13,728 nucleotides of DNA, taken from assembly GCA_038216025.1 (NCBI GenBank), contig JBBQQK010000022.1, positions 1-13,728 of the forward strand, read 5' to 3'. Position 1 is the stretch's first letter. Each line of letters begins with the position of its first letter. Source of the DNA: JBBQQK01 sp038216025 (GTDB lineage: Bacteria; Patescibacteriota; UBA1384; XYA2-FULL-43-10; 1-14-0-10-43-13). The translations under genes and the position numbers were made by a program. The notes under the pieces are model-generated. The model was given only the letters and a program-made list of their open reading frames with translations. It had not been told where the DNA came from and ran no database searches. Below, in pieces: positions 1-4,417 of the stretch.

Positions 1-140
1 AACAAAATATGATTGCAAAAGTAACAATATTAAGAGAAAGGAAACAATGGACGCCACCAGCTAATCATCCTTGGAGAAAAAACATGAAAAGGGACATTTC
101 TACTGTGCAAACAAGGTGACATTTTTACTGGGTGTTGACA
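1..140 (+). mobile_element. Right end of an IS481-like insertion sequence (partial)
   Basis: The segment holds the last 38 codons of a transposase-like frame followed by what looks like the IS terminus. Two related motifs, GACATTTCTACTG (about 93-105) and GACATTTTTACTG (about 118-130), lie in tandem near the end, as expected for transposase-binding repeats. The segment closes with GTGTTGACA at 132-140, so read inward the terminus starts TGTCAACAC. IS481-family ends typically begin with TGT, which supports the family call by inference. The rest of the element and its other inverted repeat lie outside the window, so neither the exact boundary nor a target duplication can be confirmed. Confidence 0.6.
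3..119 (+). CDS. Transposase, C-terminal fragment (IS481-like)
   Basis: An open frame enters from the left edge and ends at TGA (117-119), giving about 38 residues. They include the sequence WTPPANHPWRK followed by a basic tail. A C-terminal Trp, Pro-rich stretch and HPWR motif is what I recall from the ends of IS481/IS3-like DDE integrase-type transposases in related genomes. The catalytic core would lie upstream of the window. The frame runs into the IS terminal repeats, as is common when a transposase stop lies close to the element's end. The family assignment rests on this short tail and the adjoining terminus, so it is tentative. Whether the element is intact cannot be judged. Confidence 0.5.
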   Translation, partial: QNMIAKVTILRERKQWTPPANHPWRKNMKRDISTVQTR

Positions 141-181
141 GACTAGAAAGATATGTCCGATTCTTGTCTGTTTGTCGGCTT

Positions 182-2374
182 CTATTCTATCTCGTCCAAT
201 AGCTCTTCTGGTATGTGCTCGATGAACCTAGATTTTGGATTGCTCTGAAAACGCCCGAAAATAATACGCTCTCCTGCATAGATCAAATATAGTCGCTTTC
301 TGGCACGGGTAATGCCGACATAAGCGAGTCTTCTCTCTTCTTCCATTTCACTTTCGTCTAATAATGCGCGGGAATGCGGAAAAAGCCCCTCTTCTGCTCC
401 GATAATAAAGATATTTTCAAACTCCAAGCCTTTAGCAGAATGCATAGTCATCAAAGTTACCGCCGACTCATCAGGATTAAGATTGTCCGTATCCTGAACC
501 AAGGCAACCTGCTGCAGAAACAGCTCTAAAGCTGTTTCTGAGTTTTCAGTTTCCATTTCCCAATTTTCATTGTTTGTTGAATTGTTATTTTTTTGGTTAT
601 TGTTACTTATTACTTGGTTGTTAACGTTGGCATGAACACCTGCGGCAACACCCATCAGCTCTTCTATATTTTCCCATCTCGCTTCGCCTTCAACTGTTTT
701 ATCTGCCAGTAAATAATCTTTATAACCACTCCGTGCCGCTATCGCCCTTATCAATTCAGCCAAATCTAGTTTTTCAGAAAGTTCTTTGAGAGATGCGAGC
801 ATTTTGAAAAATTCTCGAACTTTAGAAGGAAGTTTTAAAGATTCTTCGCCTTCACTTAGAGTAACAAATAAATTGTCATTTCGACTCCTCGCACTTTGTT
901 GCGAGGGTGGAGAAATCTTTTGATAAGAAGCTCCCTCGATTTCCGCGGAGCTTATCCTGAGTTTGTCGAGAGGATCCACACTCGAGACGACTGTATTGAT
1001 GACTTGTCTTGTTTGCTCCAACGCCTTAGGGCCAATTCCTCTGGGAATACTTGATACGGCTCGATCCAAAGCTTCAAAATCCAATGTATTATTAATCAAG
1101 CGAAGATATGCAATAATATCCTTGATTTCTTTTCTCTCATAGAAACGGTATCCGCCAACGATACGGTATGGGATACCAAAGCGCATTAAAACCTCTTCCA
1201 TAACACGGGATTGCGCATTGGTCCGGTACAGCACGGCAAACCGACTGTAATCAACTTCACTGTCATCCCGAACTTGTTTCGGGATCCCATGGGATTCTGA
1301 AATAAATTCAGAATGACACCGCTTTGCCAGTGATCTGATCTCCAAAGTTACAAACTCCGCTTCATCTTTTTCGTTCAATGCCTTGTATACAGTTACAGGC
1401 ACTCCCGCTTCATTGTCCGTCCAAAGAGTTTTTTCAGTCCGCTGCTTATTGAACTTAATCACATTATCGGCCGCCGAAAGGATTGTCTGAGTTGAGCGAT
1501 AATTTTGTTCAAGCTTTATCACTTTGGCGTTTTTATAATCACGCTCGAAGTTTAAAATATTGCGGAAGTTAGCTCCACGCCAGCCGTATATAGCTTGATA
1601 ATCGTCCCCGACCACCATAATATTTTTATGCTTCTCTGCTAGAAGCTTTGCCCACATATACTGCACATGATTAGTATCCTGATACTCATCTATCAAAATG
1701 TATTTGAACTGCAGTTGATAGTGCTCAAGTATTTTTGGATTTTTTTGAAAAAGGATAACGCAATTCATCAGAAGATCATCAAAATCCATGGCATTAGCAG
1801 CCTTCAGCCGCTTTTCATATTCTGTGTATACTTTAGAAGTGGTGATTTCAAGAGGAGAATTAGTGTATTTTTTGTATTCTTTTGCATCGATGATCTCATT
1901 TTTGGCGCCGGAAATAAAATTGGCGATGGCGTTAGGAGGATAATGCTTTGGATCAATACCGTATTCCTTCATAATGCGCTTCACTAGCGATAACGAGTCG
2001 CCCGCATCATAAATCGTAAAGTTCCGTTCGTATCCGACATTGTGAGCTTCTCTTCTTAAAATACGAACACAAATCGAATGAAAAGTGCCCAGCCAAGGCA
2101 ATTTAGTCGTAAGTCGAAAGTCCTCAGTCTTCAGATGATTTTCGCCTGCTAGCAATTTTGCCACTCTCTCACTCATCTCACCAGCCGCTTTGTTAGTAAA
2201 TGTTACAGCCAATATCGAGTAAGGCGAAACCCCTTTTTCTTTTATCAAATAGGCGATTCGGTGAGTCAGCGCCTTCGTCTTGCCACTTCCTGCCCCAGCG
2301 AGCACTAGTAGCGGGCCGTCTATACACAATACAGCCTCTTTTTGCTGAGCGTTTAATCCGGTTAGCAAGTTCAT
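182..2374 (-). CDS. pcrA: UvrD/PcrA-type superfamily 1A DNA helicase with repeat-derived insertions
   Basis: A 730-residue ATP-dependent 3'-5' DNA helicase, of the type acting in nucleotide excision repair, replication restart or removal of recombinase. Visible motifs: Q-motif region LNAQQKEAV (7-15), Walker A GAGSGKT (27-33), GTFHS (96-100), Walker B region DEYQDT (229-234), motif III VVGDDYQAIYGWRGA (254-268), QNYRS (290-294), motif V TMHSAKGLEF (643-652) and motif VI RRLAYVGITRAR (681-692). The protein stops soon after the 2A domain and lacks the longer C-terminal tail of Bacillus PcrA. Four places carry extra sequence absent from typical relatives: about 77-92, 352-372 (palindromic repeat), 462-515 (composite repeat) and 582-616 (Asn-rich). 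All four sit between motifs, so activity is probably kept. The start ATG (2372-2374) follows GGAGGG with a 7-nt spacer, and that Shine-Dalgarno lies inside a repeat. The gene overlaps the 39-codon ORF upstream (ATGA). Confidence 0.93.
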   Translation of the reverse strand: MNLLTGLNAQQKEAVLCIDGPLLVLAGAGSGKTKALTHRIAYLIKEKGVSPYSILAVTFTNKAAGEMSERVAKLLAGENHLKTEDFRLTTKLPWLGTFHSICVRILRREAHNVGYERNFTIYDAGDSLSLVKRIMKEYGIDPKHYPPNAIANFISGAKNEIIDAKEYKKYTNSPLEITTSKVYTEYEKRLKAANAMDFDDLLMNCVILFQKNPKILEHYQLQFKYILIDEYQDTNHVQYMWAKLLAEKHKNIMVVGDDYQAIYGWRGANFRNILNFERDYKNAKVIKLEQNYRSTQTILSAADNVIKFNKQRTEKTLWTDNEAGVPVTVYKALNEKDEAEFVTLEIRSLAKRCHSEFISESHGIPKQVRDDSEVDYSRFAVLYRTNAQSRVMEEVLMRFGIPYRIVGGYRFYERKEIKDIIAYLRLINNTLDFEALDRAVSSIPRGIGPKALEQTRQVINTVVSSVDPLDKLRISSAEIEGASYQKISPPSQQSARSRNDNLFVTLSEGEESLKLPSKVREFFKMLASLKELSEKLDLAELIRAIAARSGYKDYLLADKTVEGEARWENIEELMGVAAGVHANVNNQVISNNNQKNNNSTNNENWEMETENSETALELFLQQVALVQDTDNLNPDESAVTLMTMHSAKGLEFENIFIIGAEEGLFPHSRALLDESEMEEERRLAYVGITRARKRLYLIYAGERIIFGRFQSNPKSRFIEHIPEELLDEIE
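837..995. repeat. Composite repeat insertion inside the helicase gene
   Basis: About 159 bp in which at least three familiar short repeat units lie side by side: AGATTCTTCGCCTTCACTTA (about 838-857); a TGTCATTTCGA-headed unit (874 to about 920) containing CTCGCACTTTGTTGCGAG; and CTTATCCTGAGTTTGTCGAG (951-970) ending near GGATCC. The block is translated in frame as helicase residues about 462-515, rich in Ser, Gln and Glu, and interrupts the 2B region. Its similarity to repeats scattered in many Patescibacteria genomes is from memory. The boundaries are approximate. Confidence 0.65.
1261..1318. repeat. 58-bp palindromic repeat inserted in frame in the helicase gene
   Basis: The ends are inverted copies: TGTCATCCCGAA (1261-1272) against TGTCATTCTGAA read from 1318 on the other strand, 10 of 12 identical. 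Internally there are three nested hairpins: CCCGAA/TTCGGG (1267-1283), the perfect palindrome ATCCCATGGGAT (1284-1295) and ATTCTGAA/TTCAGAAT (1294-1314). In the helicase frame it encodes residues 353-372 (HSEFISES..KQVRDD), just before the conserved FAVLYRTNAQSR segment. It behaves like the protein-coding palindromic elements known from Rickettsia, but the sequence family is different. Confidence 0.85.
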
Positions 2375-2490
2375 GCGAGGTCCCTCCGTAGCTTTATGCG
2401 AAGGGGAACCAGCACTAAAATAGGCCTATCGGTACACAATACCGCTTCCTTTTGTTGTAAATTCAAATCTTTTAATGAATTATTTTCCAT
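2371..2490 (-). pseudogene. 39-codon ORF: truncated duplicate of the helicase N-terminus
   Basis: The frame starts at ATG (2488-2490) behind a GGAAG six bases upstream and ends at TGA (2371-2373), which overlaps the helicase ATG as ATGA. Its residues 9-27 (LNLQQKEAVLCTDRPILVL) match helicase residues 7-25 at 15 of 19 positions, that is, the Q-motif up to just before Walker A. The similarity then stops, and the frame runs into a 23-bp palindromic repeat (2382-2404). At the nucleotide level most shared codons differ silently, which argues against a recent tandem copy. It is either the stump of a paralogous UvrD-family gene or the original 5' end of the present gene after rearrangement. It may now serve as a short upstream ORF coupled to helicase translation. 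Confidence 0.7.
2382..2404 (-). repeat. 23-bp GC-rich dispersed repeat, copy 1
   Basis: Read on the minus strand, it starts CCTTCGCA and ends GCTACGGAGGG. It matches the copy at 8150-8172 at 21 of 23 positions. Its two halves are partly self-complementary. It marks the end of the duplicated helicase start and supplies the GGAGGG that serves as Shine-Dalgarno for the downstream helicase ATG. Confidence 0.7.
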
Positions 2491-2499
2491 TTTACTTCC

Positions 2500-2505
2500 A
2501 TTATA
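2500..2505 (-). promoter_or_regulatory. Possible -10 box (TATAAT) upstream of the helicase unit
   Basis: A perfect TATAAT on the minus strand lies nine bases upstream of the 39-codon ORF's ATG. No good -35 hexamer is seen at 16-18 bp. If used, transcription would start almost at the ATG, giving a nearly leaderless mRNA. In AT-rich DNA this could be chance. Confidence 0.3.
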
Positions 2506-2853
2506 TTACCCTAAAAATCGATCAAGTTGAAGCGAGTTATTGCTTTGCAGAAAAATCTGGACCAGAATCAAACATATTATCCAGATTGTGTGAAAACATA
2601 AATAAGTGAATCTCTTAAGATCCACTAGCTAGTTTAGGTGAAATGATACAGAATTATGAAAAATCTATCGATGAAAGTCAAGTTGAAAACAAAGACTCAT
2701 TGCCTGATATTATCTTTGGTAGAGCGAACTGGGTTCTTGGTTCAATTAGTTTGCACCACCAATTGTCAAAACTATAGCTTCTCGACATTTTGATAAATGA
2801 ATACTCATAGTAAAAATAAGGCTCGCAGACCTCAATGGCCGGCGAGCTTAGTG
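2506..2853. other. Intergenic stretch with no supported gene
   Basis: About 350 bp between the helicase unit and the small-gene operon. I see no convincing RBS-led frame, tRNA-like fold or strong terminator. A 64-codon minus-strand frame (2678-2872) needs a TTG start without a Shine-Dalgarno and overlaps the preceding gene, so I do not call it. Confidence 0.5.
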
Positions 2854-3048
2854 CTATCCTCCCAATAACCAAGGGGTTTTGTCTCCCTGCCGCCTGTATA
2901 GCAGCATTCTGGTTGGCGTATCTTCTGCAACCTCAGACAAAGAAACCCCACTACTACTTTGATCTACAATCCGACACTTCCCCATGCAATCAGACTCTGG
3001 ATCATTGTTGTAAGGGCAAGGCCGCCCATCATTGCATGTTCCTGGCAT
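2854..3048 (-). CDS. Small Cys-rich protein of unknown function (64 aa)
   Basis: I do not recognise this protein. It starts at ATG (3046-3048) behind a perfect AGGAGG with a six-base spacer, just 17 bp after the upstream small gene, so the two are surely co-transcribed and probably co-translated. The first 25 residues carry four cysteines, C5, C11, C21 and C25 (C-x5-C-x9-C-x3-C), which could bind a metal or form disulfides. The middle is Ser/Glu/Asp-rich, and the C-terminal third is basic and hydrophobic, ending WLLGG at the stop. There is no signal peptide or membrane segment. The terminal Gly-Gly is notable but on its own proves nothing. The strong translation signals argue for a real gene; function is open. 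Confidence 0.65.
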   Translation of the reverse strand: MPGTCNDGRPCPYNNDPESDCMGKCRIVDQSSSGVSLSEVAEDTPTRMLLYRRQGDKTPWLLGG

Positions 3049-3065
3049 CTCTCACCTCCTAAAAT

Positions 3066-3287
3066 TCAGTCATACCCTATCGCCTTCAATAGGGCCTCCC
3101 TAGCCGATAGACCGCCTTTCAAAAATTCCTCTTCTAGTTGATCCACAATACGATTGAAAGCATTGTGCGCCTTGAAATATGCGCTTTTCTCAGCATCGCT
3201 CAAACCTCCCCGATGTTCCGCCCAACCGTAAAAAAAGCTCAACTCGTGCACCGTAGCCTTGATTTGATCTGGATGGTATAGTCCCAT
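3066..3287 (-). CDS. Small helical protein of unknown function (73 aa)
   Basis: I do not recognise this protein. It starts at ATG (3285-3287) behind AAGGGGAG (3293-3300) with a five-base spacer. It is hydrophilic and looks entirely helical, with an aromatic-rich first third (HELSFFYGWAEHRGG), a central segment AYFKAHNAFNRIVDQLEEEF and a C-terminal part containing GGLSAREALLKAIGYD. There are no Cys, signal peptide or membrane spans. It is the first gene of a two-gene unit with the Cys-rich protein at 2854-3048. The unit lies downstream of a long non-coding stretch with a strong promoter and attenuator-like structures, so expression is probably conditional. A small regulator, an accessory-element protein or one half of a two-component module are all possible. 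Confidence 0.65.
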   Translation of the reverse strand: MGLYHPDQIKATVHELSFFYGWAEHRGGLSDAEKSAYFKAHNAFNRIVDQLEEEFLKGGLSAREALLKAIGYD

Positions 3288-3329
3288 GCCAACTCCCCTT
3301 TCTGCTCTCTCTAGCTTAAGAATATCAAA

Positions 3330-3362
3330 AAAATAACTATTCTAATAGTGAATAGTTATTTT
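3330..3362. promoter_or_regulatory. 13-bp perfect inverted repeat upstream of the small-gene operon
   Basis: The arms AAAATAACTATTC (3330-3342) and GAATAGTTATTTT (3350-3362) are perfect complements around a 7-nt loop. With a 2-nt bulge, the pairing extends into ATCAAAA/TTGAT. The repeat sits about 45-75 bp upstream of the 73-aa gene's start. On the minus strand a TTGAAT lies at its edge with TATTAG inside it, 16 bp apart, so it may be an operator over a weak promoter. It is AT-only in character and could instead be a weak terminator. Confidence 0.45.
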
Positions 3363-3500
3363 GATTCAAATAAAAAAATGTCTATAGTTCGTGCTTAAAT
3401 ATACTTGTATACTATTGAAGGTTAGCAATCTTAAAAGAAGCAGTTTTCATGCTTTTTGCTTGCTAGTTTTTAAGTAGCTTGTTTTGTTGTTAAAAGGTTT

Positions 3501-3577
3501 CGGGCGCAAGTTAACTTGTGAACTAATCAGGATAATAAAAAATTTAATATATGCCTGGTCACGTCAACTTACGCCCG
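3501..3577 (-). ncRNA. Long hairpin within the non-coding stretch
   Basis: The arms CGGGCGCAAGTT (3501-3512) and AACTTACGCCCG (3566-3577) pair over 12 positions with one mismatch. Inside, GTGA/TCAC (3518-3521/3559-3562) and TCAGG/CCTGG (3527-3531/3554-3558) pair again, leaving an AT-rich apical loop. GC-rich paired arms in AT-rich surroundings suggest a structured RNA or leader element. The minus strand is assumed because the only strong nearby promoter faces that way. No known RNA family is recognised. Confidence 0.4.
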
Positions 3578-3582
3578 TGAGA

Positions 3583-3618
3583 GGAGTCGCAAAGCGATTT
3601 TACCGTTTTGTGGCTTCC
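3583..3618 (-). ncRNA. Second hairpin next to the 3501-3577 stem
   Basis: GGAGTCGCAAAG (3583-3594) can pair with TTTTGTGGCTTCC (3606-3618) as a 12-bp stem with one bulge and several G-T pairs. It lies five bases from the preceding long hairpin, so the two would stack in one transcript. No family is recognised. Confidence 0.35.
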
Positions 3619-3629
3619 CTTACTAATCC

Positions 3630-3677
3630 TTAATGGATTTGCAAAGAATTCCAACGATTTTTCCTCTGTAATTTCAT
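3630..3677 (-). CDS. Possible 15-codon leader peptide ORF
   Basis: The frame MKLQRKNRWNSLQIH starts at ATG (3675-3677) behind a full AGGAGG (3682-3687) with a four-base spacer and stops at TAA. The Shine-Dalgarno is inside one of two mutually exclusive hairpins (3681-3719). The product is basic and too short to judge by similarity. It lies within the presumed transcript from the 3944-3972 promoter, between an attenuator-like terminator and the small-gene operon. That position fits a regulatory leader peptide, although chance cannot be excluded. Confidence 0.35.
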   Translation of the reverse strand: MKLQRKNRWNSLQIH

Positions 3678-3680
3678 TTT

Positions 3681-3719
3681 CCCTCCTAATTGGAGAGAAG
3701 GAGTTGCCCCCATCCAATT
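3681..3719 (-). promoter_or_regulatory. Alternative hairpins controlling a Shine-Dalgarno
   Basis: On the minus strand CUCUCC-AAUUA-GGAGGG (3697 down to 3681) forms a six-pair hairpin that buries the Shine-Dalgarno of the 15-codon ORF. Upstream AAUUGGA (3719-3713) can instead pair with UCCAAUU (3694-3688), which breaks that hairpin and frees the site. The two folds share bases and exclude each other, as in translational switches. No ligand or factor is suggested by the sequence. Confidence 0.4.
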
Positions 3720-3816
3720 CTCGTTTTTTTAAAGATATTTGGATGCTGCTTTTTCAATGTTCAAACCGGAGTTAGCTGTTTGTAATTTCAAAGCATTGGG
3801 ACATCTCTTTCTTTCC

Positions 3817-3845
3817 AAAAAGAGCGTCTTCGTAGGAAGGCGCTC
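3817..3845 (-). terminator. Intrinsic terminator or attenuator on the minus strand
   Basis: The minus-strand RNA reads GAGCG-C-CUUC, loop CUAC, GAAG-A-CGCUC, then UUUUU. That is nine base pairs with one mismatch and a U-tract, a good intrinsic terminator about 95-120 nt after the promoter at 3944-3972. Its 5' arm also pairs with the upstream UAGGAGGGC, so it may be conditional. Confidence 0.6.
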
Positions 3846-3937
3846 ACTTATGCAATTAGTAATTTGATATTATTCAACTTACCGTTTGCAATTCACCAGC
3901 CCTCCTAGTGTTGTTTGCTATTAAATTTTTAAGGTAT
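3817..3937 (-). ncRNA. Candidate about 120-nt leader or small RNA
   Basis: The span runs from the predicted start of the 3944-3972 promoter to the U-tract of the terminator at 3817. It contains UAGGAGGGC (3907-3899), which combines a perfect Shine-Dalgarno with nine consecutive pairing positions (one G-U) to GCCUUCCUA in the terminator's 5' arm (3841-3833). Tiny frames after the Shine-Dalgarno include GTG AAT TGC AAA CGG TAA. Ribosome binding at the Shine-Dalgarno would favour the terminator; a free site would favour readthrough. The small-gene operon lies about 530 bp downstream. It resembles attenuators in logic, but no known family is recognised. Confidence 0.45.
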
Positions 3938-3978
3938 TAAATCATTGTACTCTTTGCGTAGAAATTTGTCAATACCTT
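3931..3978. promoter_or_regulatory. 8-bp inverted repeat bracketing the minus-strand promoter
   Basis: AAGGTATT (3931-3938) and AATACCTT (3971-3978) are perfect inverted copies with centres 40 bp apart. They flank the -10 and -35 boxes exactly, with the outer arm overlapping the -35 by two bases. The arrangement suits a dimeric DNA-binding protein. The adjacent divergent LuxR-type gene is an obvious candidate, which is inference. Confidence 0.4.
3944..3972 (-). promoter_or_regulatory. Near-consensus sigma-70 promoter on the minus strand
   Basis: Read on the minus strand: TTGACA (3972-3967), a 17-bp spacer, then TACAAT (3949-3944). That is a perfect -35 and a five-of-six -10 at ideal spacing, the best promoter in the window. 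It points away from the LuxR-type gene into the non-coding stretch and, beyond it, the two small genes. Predicted start is near 3937. Confidence 0.75.
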
Positions 3979-4050
3979 TTGGGAAATAAATATTGTATAA
4001 TAATATATTATCATATTCCAGACTTAATTATTTATTTTATTTATATATTA

Positions 4051-4059
4051 TGCTACAAT
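4051..4059 (+). promoter_or_regulatory. Extended -10 promoter of the LuxR-type gene
   Basis: TGCTACAAT gives a TGN-extended -10 (TACAAT at 4054-4059). The -35 region 17 bp upstream is only AT-rich. The predicted start lies about 30 bases before the ATG at 4096, with GGAGGG between them. Confidence 0.45.
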
Positions 4060-4095
4060 AATCAAACATTCTGTTCATTGGAGGGCAAGAAGAAA

Positions 4096-4347
4096 ATGTC
4101 TAATAAAAGAAAGCCAACAGTAGGCGATCCGTTGACAGCCAAAGAGCTCGAGGTTCTGGTTCACTTAGGCAAGGGAGAGCAAGCAAAAGAGATTGCAATA
4201 AAGCTCCGTCGCAGCGAAAGAACAATAAACTTTCATTGCGACAACATCTATACTAAGCTAGGAGTGGACAATAAAGTCCAGGCCGTGGTCAGCTCACTCC
4301 TTAGCGGGACGATATCCCTTGCGCAACTGGATTCTTTGCCAATCTAA
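4096..4347 (+). CDS. Stand-alone LuxR/GerE-type HTH DNA-binding protein (83 aa)
   Basis: This is a single GerE-fold helix-turn-helix domain with no receiver or ligand domain. It opens with the family's LTAKELEVL (12-20) and continues with KEIAIKL (30-36) and the recognition segment SERTINFHCDNIYTKLGV (39-56), closely matching NarL/FixJ-type C-terminal domains. A short tail follows. I chose the ATG at 4096 because GGAGGG (4080-4085) lies ten bases upstream; the frame is open back to 3979, but that part encodes an implausible AT-rich hydrophobic stretch and overlaps the promoter. The gene is divergent from the promoter at 3944-3972 and convergent with dnaB, and has its own terminator at 4373. 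It probably regulates that divergent promoter, itself, or both, constitutively or with a partner, since it has no sensing part. Confidence 0.85.
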   Translation: MSNKRKPTVGDPLTAKELEVLVHLGKGEQAKEIAIKLRRSERTINFHCDNIYTKLGVDNKVQAVVSSLLSGTISLAQLDSLPI

Positions 4348-4372
4348 TTACAAACAACAGAACCAGAACGCA

Positions 4373-4409
4373 ACTGCTTATATATTAACTTATATGGGCA
4401 GTATTTTTT
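4373..4409 (+). terminator. Intrinsic terminator after the LuxR-type gene
   Basis: ACTGCTTATAT (4373-4383) pairs with ATATGGGCAGT (4392-4402) through 11 positions, two of them G-U, around an 8-nt loop, followed by ATTTTTT. It faces the plus strand and lies 25 bp after the stop. The minus strand has no U-tract on its side, so it is not a good terminator for dnaB. Confidence 0.65.
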
Positions 4410-4417
4410 ATTATGCT

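Noticed and set aside
837..1318. Helicase as a broken pseudogene because of the insertions
   Set aside because: The frame is intact over 730 codons with all SF1 motifs present, and the insertions fall between motifs.
1667..1987. 106-codon plus-strand frame opposite the helicase
   Set aside because: It is antisense to conserved helicase motifs and has no RBS or family features.
2678..2872. 64-codon minus-strand frame after the Cys-rich gene
   Set aside because: It needs a TTG start without a Shine-Dalgarno, overlaps the preceding gene, and the product resembles nothing recognisable.
3501..3937. tmRNA, RNase P, 6S or SRP RNA in the structured non-coding stretch
   Set aside because: GCAAAC strings resemble a tmRNA tag start and hairpins are plentiful, but there is no tRNA-like acceptor/T-arm with CCA, no RNase P or SRP signature sequences, and an intrinsic terminator interrupts the stretch.
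3979..4095. Longer N-terminus for the LuxR-type protein
   Set aside because: The extra 39 residues are AT-driven hydrophobic sequence spanning the promoter; the ATG at 4096 has a Shine-Dalgarno and begins right before the HTH domain.
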